DNA from: Actinomadura chibensis NBRC 106107
Lineage (GTDB): Bacteria; Actinomycetota; Actinomycetes; Streptosporangiales; Streptosporangiaceae
DNA: 64,000 nucleotides
Assembly: GCF_001552135.1 (NCBI RefSeq)
Contig: NZ_BCQP01000032.1
Span: 1-64,000 of the forward strand
Reading direction: 5' to 3'
The notes below the pieces were generated by a model. That model was not told the DNA's origin. It did not search any database and worked only from the letters and a program-made list of their open reading frames with translations. The position numbers and the translations under genes were made by a program. Of this stretch, positions 25,629 to 32,197 are shown one piece after another. How positions within the stretch are numbered: position 1 is the stretch's first letter; every line of letters begins with the position of its first letter.

Positions 25629-26330
25629 TCACGCCCCCGCGAGGACGACCCCGCGCCGCAGCACCGCGCGCTCCGCCGCCGTCCACGCGCCGGACGTCAG
25701 CAGGTACAGCCCCGCCGCCAGCGGGACGAACGCGGCGACGGCGATCGTCCCGAACGGCAGCGCCCGCGCCACGAGGCCCATCGGCCCTTCGGCGGTGACG
25801 CGCCGGGACGTCCACACGGCCACCGCGCCGAGCAGGACGAACAGCCCGAGGAACACCAGCGACGGCGGCGCGAACAGGCCGCCGCCGACGACGCCGATCC
25901 AGTTCTGCCCGAGCGGCGCGGCGAGCAGCGTGTGTGCCAGCAGCAGGTTCTGGTGCCCCGCGACGGTCGCCGAGACGAACAGCCGGTACATGACCATGAA
26001 GAACGGCGTCTGCGCGACCATGGGCAGGCATCCGGCCAGCGGCGACGCGCCCTCCGCCGCGTAGAGCGCGACCATCTCGCGCTGGAGCCGCCGCGGGTCC
26101 TTCGCGTGCTTGTCCCGCAGCGCCTGGATCTTGGGCAGGAGCCGGGCGCGGGTCCGCTCGCCCCTGGCCGCGCCGACCGCGAACGGGACGAGCGACAGCC
26201 GCACCAGCGCGGTGAACAGGACGATCGCCAGCGCCGTGGCGAGTCCGCCCGCGGCCGGGCGAAGGACGTCGGCCAGCCCGCCGACGAGGAAGGCCGCGAT
26301 GGAGACGGGAACGTCGAGAATGCCGAACAT
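25629..26330 (-). CDS. Short YidC/Oxa1-family membrane insertase
   Basis: This 233-residue protein keeps the conserved five-helix YidC core: a first helix with ALAIVLFTALVRLSLVPF (hydrophilic-groove Arg), the cytoplasmic coiled-coil loop (KIQALRDKHAKDPRRLQRE), the GCLPMVAQTPFFMVMYRLF segment, and two C-terminal helices. It is much shorter than the housekeeping actinobacterial YidC and is not near rnpA/rpmH, so it is a paralogue. It is the last gene of the minus-strand run starting at 29703, 48 bp after DUF6412-like. The inferred role is insertion of the small membrane proteins of this cluster. The ATG at 26330 has GGAAGG 8 nt upstream. Confidence 0.9.
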   Translation of the reverse strand: MFGILDVPVSIAAFLVGGLADVLRPAAGGLATALAIVLFTALVRLSLVPFAVGAARGERTRARLLPKIQALRDKHAKDPRRLQREMVALYAAEGASPLAGCLPMVAQTPFFMVMYRLFVSATVAGHQNLLLAHTLLAAPLGQNWIGVVGGGLFAPPSLVFLGLFVLLGAVAVWTSRRVTAEGPMGLVARALPFGTIAVAAFVPLAAGLYLLTSGAWTAAERAVLRRGVVLAGA

Positions 26331-26378
26331 GGGGAAACCTTCCGGAAGGAGGGGGATCGGTGGCGTTTCCGGCCGCGC

Positions 26379-26708
26379 TCAGGCGGCCGCGATCCCGGTT
26401 CCGGGGGCGCGCGGACGGGGGCGTCCCGCCGCGTCCGGATCCCGCTGCGGCAGGAAGGCGGTGCGCAGGGTGCGTTCGCGCAGCGTCGTCCGGACCCTGG
26501 CCAGGGCGACCCGGTGTCCCCGGCGCGCGGCGCCGAGGCGCACGGCCGCCAGCACCAGCAGCCCGGCCACGGTCAGCGTGCCCATCAGCACGAGCAGCGA
26601 CTGGCCCGGGCCCGCCCAGTCGGCCATGGCGAAGCCCCGCAGCACCACGGAGATCACCAGCGACCAGAGCACGGACAGGCCTCCTCTTCCGCGCCAACTC
26701 TGCCACAT
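26379..26708 (-). CDS. Small membrane protein (DUF6412-like)
   Basis: This 109-residue protein has two membrane segments (VLWSLVISVVLRGFAMADW and SLLVLMGTLTVAGLLVLAAV) and an Arg-rich cytoplasmic tail with RTTLRERTLRTAFLPQRDPDA. I recall DUF6412 proteins with the LRTAFLPQRDPDAAGRPRPR tail next to YidC paralogues in actinobacteria, which fits; the assignment is from memory. The ATG at 26708 overlaps the TGA of the upstream gene by one base (TGATG), so it is translationally coupled. A role as YidC partner or substrate is inference. Confidence 0.75.
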   Translation of the reverse strand: MWQSWRGRGGLSVLWSLVISVVLRGFAMADWAGPGQSLLVLMGTLTVAGLLVLAAVRLGAARRGHRVALARVRTTLRERTLRTAFLPQRDPDAAGRPRPRAPGTGIAAA

Positions 26709-27265
26709 CAGGTGAGCAGCAGGAGAGCGAGGGCGGCGAGCGCGCTCAGCGCGGTGGCGTTCCGGACCGGAGGCATTCGCGCGGCGACGGCGGCGTCGCG
26801 GTGCGCGTCCCGGGAAAGGTAGGTGAGCGCGGCGCTCAGCGCGCGTCCCGCGCCGAACGCGGTTCCCGCCAGAAGGGTGGTGCGGAGCGGCCCGTGGCCG
26901 AGGAAGAGCGCCAAGGCCAGCACATAGGGCGCGCTGGACGAGACATAAGTGCGAACCCCGGTGCCCAACTCGAAGCCGAACTGTAGGGCGCCCCGGCGCA
27001 AATGGGTCTGGAGGACGTCCGGCGGGATCTGCCGCGCGTTCTGGGGGAGCGGAATGCGGATCAGGCCCCATTCCCGGGCGACACCGAGAAAGGCGGCGGC
27101 CAGGATCGCGCCCGCGCGGACGGGCCCCGGCAACGGCGCGGAAAGGCCGGACAGCAGCCAGATCACCGCCGCGCTGAGCGTCCCTCCGAGCAGCAGCCCG
27201 AAGGTGAAGACGGCGAGGACCTCGTCCTGCCGTACGGGGGCCCGCCAACCTGGCGAGAACAGCAC
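26708..27265 (-). CDS. Polytopic membrane protein of the MauE/MauD-like cluster
   Basis: This 185-residue protein has five predicted helices: VLAVFTFGLLLGGTLSAAVI, VRAGAILAAAFLGVAREWG, APYVLALALFLGHG, a GTAFGAGRALSAALTYL segment, and a C-terminal ALSALAALALLLL. A conserved-looking polar loop, LPQNARQIPPDVL, lies between helices 2 and 3. I do not recognise a family. The GTG at 27265 lies 18 bp after the stop of the 55-residue gene; the ribosome binding site is weak, so coupling to the upstream gene is likely. The stop overlaps the start of the next gene. Confidence 0.72.
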   Translation of the reverse strand: MLFSPGWRAPVRQDEVLAVFTFGLLLGGTLSAAVIWLLSGLSAPLPGPVRAGAILAAAFLGVAREWGLIRIPLPQNARQIPPDVLQTHLRRGALQFGFELGTGVRTYVSSSAPYVLALALFLGHGPLRTTLLAGTAFGAGRALSAALTYLSRDAHRDAAVAARMPPVRNATALSALAALALLLLT

Positions 27266-27283
27266 GGATTCGCTGTTCCGCGT

Positions 27284-27451
27284 TCAAACGCTCCCCGACA
27301 GCGAGAACCCGGCGAGCGCGCCGACCGAGGCCCAGCAGAGGACGGCGGCGTCCAGCGCGGCGGCCGAAAGCGCGACGAGGGTGAGGGCCGCGACGGGCAG
27401 CAGCGGATCGGTCAGACCGCGCCGGGCTCGTCCGGCGGTCAGTTCTTGCAC
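27284..27451 (-). CDS. Small two-helix membrane protein (55 aa)
   Basis: A GTG at 27451, inside the last codons of the cysteine-rich gene (13-bp overlap), opens a 55-residue frame beginning VQELTAGRARRGL. It contains PLLPVAALTLVALSAAAL and AAVLCWASVGALAGFSL, two hydrophobic segments after a basic N-terminus. The frame ends 18 bp before the next gene. Its hydrophobic composition, position and fit between two coupled genes support coding, but there is no homology signal I can see. Confidence 0.5.
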   Translation of the reverse strand: MQELTAGRARRGLTDPLLPVAALTLVALSAAALDAAVLCWASVGALAGFSLSGSV

Positions 27452-27993
27452 GCGGTCGCCTTGCGGCAGATGGTCTTGTACCAGACGCCCTTCTTCGACT
27501 TCTTCCACCCGTCGTGGCAGCGCCAGGTGACGCCCTTCTTGCAAGAGCCGCAGCTTTTCGCGTAGGCCCAGATCCACCCGTCGTAACCGCCGCCGTAGCA
27601 CTGGTTCGGGCGCAGCTTGTACCACCCCGGATTCGACGCCCCGGATTTGTGGAAGCCCTTGTACTTGCCGCTCGTCCGGCAGCACCAGCTGCACGCGTAG
27701 CTCGGGCCGCAGCCGGGCGAGCAGTTGTGGTCGGACGCGTACGACGGGCAGCGCGGATAGATGTCGTAGTAGCCGACCAACTGGAACCCGGACGCCAGCG
27801 CCTCCCGCGCGGGCGGGAACACGCCGAGCGCCTTGAGGCCCGCCGTCGCCCCGGCCGCCGCGAGCCCGGCGAGGACGCTGCGCCGCGCCGGGCGCATTCG
27901 GGGCGCGTCGGCGGGGACGGGCCGCCGCCTGACCCGCTGCGCGCCCGCCGGGCGCGGCCCGCGCAGCGGCGGGATGTCATCCAGTTCGATCAT
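27439..27993 (-). CDS. Tat-exported Cys/Trp/Lys-rich protein (MauA-like cysteine count)
   Basis: This 184-residue protein has a twin-arginine signal (ARRSVLAGLAAAGATAGL, residues about 42-60). The mature part of about 110 residues has 12 cysteines, 7 tryptophans and more than 20 Lys/Arg. Blocks are RCPSYASDHNCSPGCGPSYA, CSWCCRTSGKYKG, NQCYGGGYDGWIWAY, CGSCKKGVTWRC and a C-terminal WYKTICRKATACKN. Methylamine dehydrogenase light chain (MauA) is also a Tat-exported protein with 12 cysteines in six disulfides and is matured by MauE and MauD; homologues of both precede this gene. Sequence identity to MauA is not obvious, and no heavy-chain gene is present. The ATG at 27993 overlaps the MauD-like stop by 4 bp. 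It may be an enzyme subunit, a structural protein or a cationic antimicrobial protein. Confidence 0.8.
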   Translation of the reverse strand: MIELDDIPPLRGPRPAGAQRVRRRPVPADAPRMRPARRSVLAGLAAAGATAGLKALGVFPPAREALASGFQLVGYYDIYPRCPSYASDHNCSPGCGPSYACSWCCRTSGKYKGFHKSGASNPGWYKLRPNQCYGGGYDGWIWAYAKSCGSCKKGVTWRCHDGWKKSKKGVWYKTICRKATACKN

Positions 27994-28472
27994 CGCGCCC
28001 CACCTCCGTGCGCCTCCTCCAGGGTCAGTTCGCGGAGGGCCTCGGGGGAGCCCACCGGCTCGGCGGCCCGCACCCGCCCGTCCGGGTCCACGAGGACGGC
28101 GAACGGCGTGGCGGGGACGCGGTAGTCGGCGAACAGTCCGTCCCGCTCGCTCGCGAGCACGGTCATCCCCGGCCGGGCCGCCGCCTCGGCCGCGGGCTCC
28201 CCGGCGAAGATCGCGTGCAGCGGCCGGTCCGACCCGCCCGCCGCGGCGAGCACGGCGGCGCAGACCCCGCAGTCGCGGTCCAGGAACAGCAGCAGGCCGG
28301 GCCCGAGCCGGTCGAACGCGGGCGCCGGACGGCCCGGCGGGAGCCCCAGCTCGGCGGGCCGGGGCGCGCCCCGCGACAGCGCGTGCACCTGCCGGACCAG
28401 GCCGGCGACCACCAGGGCGAGCAGCAGGATCGCCGCCCATGACAGCAGCAGGGCACTGGCTTGGAAACTCAT
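27990..28472 (-). CDS. MauD-like membrane-anchored thioredoxin-fold protein
   Basis: This 160-residue protein has an N-terminal membrane helix (SALLLSWAAILLLALVVAGLV) followed by a thioredoxin/peroxiredoxin-like domain. The active site is LFLDRDCGVCAAVL (CxxC), with the cis-Pro segment VPATPFAVLVDPDGRVRA. MauD is the disulfide-forming partner needed for methylamine dehydrogenase light-chain folding; this protein matches that layout but is somewhat shorter. It would act on the outer face of the membrane. The ATG at 28472 overlaps the MauE-like stop (ATGA) and its own stop overlaps the Cys-rich gene start, so the three are produced together. Confidence 0.85.
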   Translation of the reverse strand: MSFQASALLLSWAAILLLALVVAGLVRQVHALSRGAPRPAELGLPPGRPAPAFDRLGPGLLLFLDRDCGVCAAVLAAAGGSDRPLHAIFAGEPAAEAAARPGMTVLASERDGLFADYRVPATPFAVLVDPDGRVRAAEPVGSPEALRELTLEEAHGGGAR

Positions 28473-28996
28473 CCGGCCGGTCTCCTCTCGATCATCGCGT
28501 GGGGAAGGGTCCAGAGGATCGCCGCGAAGCCCAGCCCCGCCGTCCCGGCGACGGCCGCCTCGTAGGCCGACCAGTCGGCGGGCAGGCCGCGCAGGGCCCC
28601 GGCGAGCGCGAGCGCGGCGAGGGCGGCGGCGCGTCCGGCGACCCAGCCGGTCATCGGGGTGTCCGCGCCCGCGCACCCGCACGGGACGCCGCGCCGCGTC
28701 CGCGACACGTATGCCGCGTACACCGCGTACAGGCCGAGCAGCACGGCGGCGGCGCCGGACGCCGCGCGGACCGGGCCGTCCAGCCGGAGGACGAGCGAAG
28801 TGGCGCCGACGAGCCCGACGGCGGCCTCCGCCGCGATCGCGGCCAGCGCCGCCGGTCCGGCGAGCGCCCGCGGCACGACGCCCTGCGCCCGCACCGCCGA
28901 CACCACCGCGCCGGGCCTTCTGACCTGCCCGAACACCGAGCCCAGCAGCACGACCGGGAGCGCGACGGCCGCGATCCCCGCGAGCAGCCCCGTCAC
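28469..28996 (-). CDS. MauE-like integral membrane protein
   Basis: This 175-residue protein has four or five helices. Typical MauE/DoxX-like features are the first helix GIAAVALPVVLLGSVFGQV, the second LAGPAALAAIAAEAAVGLV and the SRTRRGVPCGCAGAD loop, whose CGC cysteine pair is expected to pass disulfides. In methylotrophs MauE works with MauD to oxidise and export the light chain. The GTG at 28996 overlaps the upstream stop by 4 bp (GTGA). The cluster lacks MauB, MauG and amicyanin, so a methylamine pathway is unlikely. Confidence 0.85.
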   Translation of the reverse strand: MTGLLAGIAAVALPVVLLGSVFGQVRRPGAVVSAVRAQGVVPRALAGPAALAAIAAEAAVGLVGATSLVLRLDGPVRAASGAAAVLLGLYAVYAAYVSRTRRGVPCGCAGADTPMTGWVAGRAAALAALALAGALRGLPADWSAYEAAVAGTAGLGFAAILWTLPHAMIERRPAG

Positions 28997-29703
28997 CGGA
29001 CCGCCTCGACCGCCAGCCCGCCGAGCCGCCGCGGGACGTCCCGCACCCGGTCCTCCTCCGGCAGCACGGTCACCAGCAGGGCCTTCAGCGCGAGCAGGAA
29101 ATACGGCCCCTGGCCCTCGACCGTGTCCCGGAACAGCTCGCCGCCCGCGACCGACGCGCCGCGCCACGGCGGCAGCCGCCGCCGGGTCCGCGCCGTCAGC
29201 GCGGTGATCTCCAGGAGCCCGAGCCCGGGGACCTCCTTCACGAGCTCCGCCGGGTCGGGGCGGCGGGCCCGCCCGCGCGGCACCGCGACGATCCCGTCGT
29301 CGTGCTCGGTCAGCCGGAGCGTTCCGAAGAACGCCACCGCGTCGGCCGGGCGCGCGTGGTAGAGGTGCGTGAACACGGCGTGGCGGCGGCCCTCCCACAC
29401 GGCGGCGAGGACGGGGTCGCGATGCCCGGTGTCGGGGTCGCGGGTCTCGGTCCGGCCGACGCGGAGCCGCCCGTCCTGGATGCGGAACTCCTCGTCGAAC
29501 CGGTCGACGCCGATGTCGTCGGCCCAGGACAGGGCGTCGGCCCGCGTCCCGCTGGAGATCTCGTGGAGCCGCCCGCGGTCGGCGATCCGCGCCACCGACG
29601 TGCAGGGCCGGTCGAGGTCGTGCGGTCCGGCGAGGCTGACGCGCACGCCGTCCAACGAGCGGTGTGTGACGCGGTCGGTGGCGTCGCGTCCGGGTCTGCC
29701 CAT
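28993..29703 (-). CDS. Hypothetical protein, first gene of the MauE/MauD-like run
   Basis: This 236-residue, mostly soluble protein of unknown family has neither signal peptide nor clear membrane helix. Recognisable blocks are DGVRVSLAGPHDLDRPCTSV, ADDIGVDRFDEEFRIQDGRL, VWEGRRHAVFTHLYHARPA and a C-terminal VEGQGPYFLLALKALLVTV. A repeated domain is not evident. The ATG at 29703 is the only start near the divergent promoter region. It is the first gene of an eight-gene unit in which almost every stop overlaps the next start, so it is probably functionally linked to export of the Cys-rich protein. Confidence 0.72.
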   Translation of the reverse strand: MGRPGRDATDRVTHRSLDGVRVSLAGPHDLDRPCTSVARIADRGRLHEISSGTRADALSWADDIGVDRFDEEFRIQDGRLRVGRTETRDPDTGHRDPVLAAVWEGRRHAVFTHLYHARPADAVAFFGTLRLTEHDDGIVAVPRGRARRPDPAELVKEVPGLGLLEITALTARTRRRLPPWRGASVAGGELFRDTVEGQGPYFLLALKALLVTVLPEEDRVRDVPRRLGGLAVEAVR

Positions 29704-29719
29704 GCCGTCCCCTTAATGC

Positions 29720-29762
29720 GGGACGCACGTCCCACAGAAGCACCGCGGGTAACAGAGGTAAC
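29720..29762 (-). promoter_or_regulatory. Inverted and direct repeats upstream of the MauE/MauD-like operon
   Basis: GGGACG-CA-CGTCCC at 29720-29733 is a perfect inverted repeat 16 bp upstream of the first start. GGTAAC is repeated at 29748-29753 and 29757-29762 (9-bp period). Both are candidate operator elements for the operon. Confidence 0.4.
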
Positions 29763-29870
29763 GCTACGGGTGATGCCTCACTTTGGGGCCAAACCTTCCG
29801 GAAGTGGTCATCCGCGGGAGCGGGTAGGGTCAACTGCCGGACCCGCGCGGCGGCGGCGTTTCAGCCCCGG

Positions 29871-29895
29871 CCGGGCCCCGCGGCCCGGATAGGGT
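29871..29895 (+). promoter_or_regulatory. Candidate dut promoter region
   Basis: TAGGGT at 29890-29895 fits a -10 box 38 bp before the dut GTG. It follows a perfect 7-bp inverted repeat, CCGGGCC (29871-29877) and GGCCCGG (29882-29888). A second TAGGGT lies at 29825-29830. Confidence 0.35.
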
Positions 29896-29932
29896 CGTGT
29901 GGTTCTCCGGCAGGTGATCATGAGGTGAGACC

Positions 29933-30424
29933 GTGAGCAAGGTCGAGGTGCTGATCCGTCGGCTGGACCCCGAGCTGCCCCTCCCGCGCTACGCGCACGC
30001 GGGCGACGCGGGCGCCGATCTGGTCGCGGCCGTGGACGTCGAGCTGCCGCCCGGGGAGCGGGCCGTCGTCCCCACCGGGATGGCGATCGCGCTGCCCGAC
30101 GGCTACGCGGCGTTCGTTCACCCGAGGTCCGGTTTGGGCGCTAGGTTGGGGGTGACCATTGTCAACGCACCCGGTACGGTCGACGCCGGCTATCGGGGTG
30201 AGATCCAGGTGACCCTGCTGAACACCGACCCGCGCGCCACCGTGACGCTGCGGCGCGGCGACCGCATCGCGCAACTGGTCGTGCAGCGGGTGGAGCACGC
30301 GGTGTTCCACGAGGTCGCCGAGCTGCCCGGGTCGGCGCGCGGAACCGACGGCTTCGGCTCCACCGGCGGATTCGGCTCCACGCGCGTTTTCGGGAACAAT
30401 GAGCACAGTCGAGAAGGAGCGTGA
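29933..30424 (+). CDS. dut: dUTP diphosphatase
   Basis: This 163-residue trimeric dUTPase hydrolyses dUTP to dUMP, keeping uracil out of DNA and feeding thymidylate synthesis. The five family motifs are visible: HAGDAGADL, PRSGLGARLG, NAPGTVDAGYRGEI with the catalytic Asp, RGDRIAQLVV, and the C-terminal nucleotide-covering TDGFGSTGGFGST. The GTG at 29933 has GAGGTGAGA upstream. The stop is 3 bp from the start of DUF3710, an arrangement conserved in Mycobacterium (Rv2697c-Rv2696c). Confidence 0.97.
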   Translation: MSKVEVLIRRLDPELPLPRYAHAGDAGADLVAAVDVELPPGERAVVPTGMAIALPDGYAAFVHPRSGLGARLGVTIVNAPGTVDAGYRGEIQVTLLNTDPRATVTLRRGDRIAQLVVQRVEHAVFHEVAELPGSARGTDGFGSTGGFGSTRVFGNNEHSREGA

Positions 30425-30427
30425 GTC

Positions 30428-31243
30428 GTGGCTTTTGGACGTCGCCGGCAGGCCGAGGAGCCCGCTGAGGGTCCCGAGGTGACCGAGGAGCCGGCGGAGG
30501 ACGCCGAGGAGGAGGCTTCCGCCGTGGCGGAGCGCGCCGATGGCGGACCGTGGGACTCGGAGGACTCCTACCCCGATATCCAGCGGCTCGACTTCGGCTC
30601 CATGCTGGTCCCGGTCGCGCAGGGGCTCGGCTTCCAGGTGAACTTCGAGGCCACCCAGGTCGACGAGGAGGGCAACCCGCTCGACGGGCGCCCGGTCGCC
30701 GTCCTGGTGCAGTACGAGCAGAGCGTGATGCAGCTCCAGGCGTTCGCCGCGCCGAAGCGCTCCGGCATCTGGGACGACGTGCGCCGCGAGACCGCCAAGG
30801 ACATCCAGGAAGAGGCGCAGGGCCAGATCCAGGAGGGCGAGGGGCCGTTCGGCACCGAGCTGCTCGCGATGATCCCGACGCCGCTCACCGAGGAGGTCCT
30901 CGCGGAGATGCCGGCGGAGGCCCGCGAGCAGATCCCGGCCGAGTTCGTCGAGCAGGGCTGGGCGCCGCAGATCATCCGCTTCCTCGGCGTGGACGGCCCC
31001 CGCTGGTTCCTCCAGGCCGTGGTGCAGGGCGCCGCGATCGAGGACGAGGAGCAGTGGCAGGTCCTCGAAGACGTGCTGAACGGCGTGGTGGTCGTCCGCG
31101 GCGACGCCCCGATGCCGCCGCGCGACCTGCTTGAGCTGCAGATCCCGAAGGAGTTCAGCGAGGGCGGCGAGGAGGAGGCCGAGGAGGCCGTCGAGACCTT
31201 CAACCCCTTCGAGCGCGGCCCCGAGATCACCGAGGTCCGCTGA
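30428..31243 (+). CDS. DUF3710 family protein
   Basis: This 271-residue protein has a basic N-terminal tip (AFGRRRQAEEP), an acidic linker, and the conserved DUF3710 core (about 50-235; PDIQRLDFGSMLVPVAQG, WDDVRRETAKDIQEEAQGQ, GVDGPRWFLQAVVQGAA). The C-terminal acidic tail ends GPEITEVR. It is conserved next to dut in actinobacteria; function is unknown. The GTG at 30428 has GAGAAGGAG upstream, partly inside dut. A strong terminator follows 33 bp after the stop and closes the dut-DUF3710 operon. Confidence 0.95.
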   Translation: MAFGRRRQAEEPAEGPEVTEEPAEDAEEEASAVAERADGGPWDSEDSYPDIQRLDFGSMLVPVAQGLGFQVNFEATQVDEEGNPLDGRPVAVLVQYEQSVMQLQAFAAPKRSGIWDDVRRETAKDIQEEAQGQIQEGEGPFGTELLAMIPTPLTEEVLAEMPAEAREQIPAEFVEQGWAPQIIRFLGVDGPRWFLQAVVQGAAIEDEEQWQVLEDVLNGVVVVRGDAPMPPRDLLELQIPKEFSEGGEEEAEEAVETFNPFERGPEITEVR

Positions 31244-31275
31244 CCCGTCCGGGTCCGGTCCGCCAGAATCTCCGA

Positions 31276-31321
31276 CCCGCCGGCCGCACGCCTTTTCGGA
31301 CGTGCGGCACGGCGGGTTTTT
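31276..31321 (+). terminator. Strong Rho-independent-type terminator of dut-DUF3710
   Basis: CCCGCCGGCCGCACG (31276-31290) pairs with CGTGCGGCACGGCGGG (31301-31316), one bulged A, 10-nt loop CCTTTTCGGA, followed by TTTTT at 31317-31321. It is the only hairpin in the window with a clear U-run. Confidence 0.92.
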
Positions 31322-31379
31322 CCGTGCGGCGCGCGGGCCGTCCCTTGCCAGCGGCGTCCCCCGGGTGCTGAATCAGGAC

Positions 31380-31460
31380 ATGTCGAAGAAGACGCGCAAG
31401 CGCCGGGCACGTAAACGCGGCAAGTGCAACAAGGGAAAACGGCCCAACGCCCGTCACTGA
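31380..31460 (+). CDS. Ribosomal protein bL37-like peptide (26 aa)
   Basis: The 26-codon frame begins MSKKTRKRRARKRGK, has a single Cys and ends NKGKRPNARH. The Lys/Arg-rich composition and the ending GKRPNA match bL37, the tiny actinobacterial large-subunit protein seen in mycobacterial ribosome structures, which binds 23S rRNA. It stands alone after the terminator of the dut operon, so it should have its own promoter in 31322-31379. No good Shine-Dalgarno precedes the ATG. Confidence is limited by its size. Confidence 0.65.
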   Translation: MSKKTRKRRARKRGKCNKGKRPNARH

Positions 31461-31479
31461 CCGCCGGGACCGGGCCCGC

Positions 31480-32177
31480 TCAGGCGATCAGCTCGAACGG
31501 CATCGCGTGCTCGACCCCGGCGGCGCGTCCGCCCTCCTCGGCGATGCCGGTGAGGAAGGCCGCCGCGTCGAAGTCCGCGCCGAGGTTCGAGAAGTACACG
31601 CGGTGCGCGAGCAGCGAGTCGATGCCCGCCTGGAGGTGGCCGGTGACGTCCACGTAGTGCGCGGCCTCCGGCGAGCCGCCGAGCAGCGCGAACCGGACGC
31701 CCTGCCAGGGGTCGAGACCGAGGTCGCGGAACACCCAGCGGTTGGCGGCGTCCCTGATCGCGTCGACGGCGGCGAGACCGAGCGCCCGGGGTCGGCCATG
31801 TTGAACGGCCCGCCGGGGAAGCGCTCCCGGTAGCTCACCGACAGGACCACCTCGGGGCGGTGCCGCCGGATCGCCGCCGCGATCGCCCTGCGCAGCGGCA
31901 GGCCGTACTCCAGCACGCCGTCGGCGAAGTCGAGGAACTCGACGGTCTCGACGCCGACCCGGCGCGCCGCCTCGATCTGCTCCCCGGTGCGGACGCGGGC
32001 GACCTCGTCCGGGTCCATCGAGTCGATCCCGGCCTCGCCGCGGGTCGCGAGCACCTCCGTCACCGTCTTGCCCTGGGCGGTCCATTTGGCGACGGCGGTC
32101 GAGCCGCCGTACTCCAGGTCGTCGGGGTGCGCCACGACGGCGAGCGCGCGGTCCCAGTCCTCAGGTACCTCGTCCAT
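31480..32177 (-). pseudogene. PIG-L family deacetylase with an apparent frameshift
   Basis: The N-terminal half starts at ATG 32177 (MDEVPEDWDRALAVVAHPDD) with the zinc-binding AHPDDLE motif. It continues to SYRERFPGGPFNMADP, encoded near 31800. The C-terminal half (GLAAVDAIRDAANRWVFRDL through GVEHAMPFELIA, stop at 31480) is in a different frame. The break is at the C-run beside GGGG (31788-31791): one extra C there would restore DPRALGLAAVDAIRD. Either the gene is broken by a 1-bp deletion or the assembly has a homopolymer error. Intact members deacetylate N-acetylglucosamine-type or thiol-conjugate substrates. The start has GGATGAGGGG upstream and lies 20 bp after the permease stop. Confidence 0.82.
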
Positions 32178-32197
32178 CCCCTCATCCTGGCCCATCG

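Noticed and set aside
27439..29703. Methylamine dehydrogenase operon
   Set aside because: MauE- and MauD-like genes are present, but no heavy chain, amicyanin or MauG, and the cargo is not clearly MauA.
29748..29762. MtrA-type binding site
   Set aside because: GGTAAC direct repeats are 9 bp apart and do not match the spacing I recall for MtrA; recorded only as repeats.
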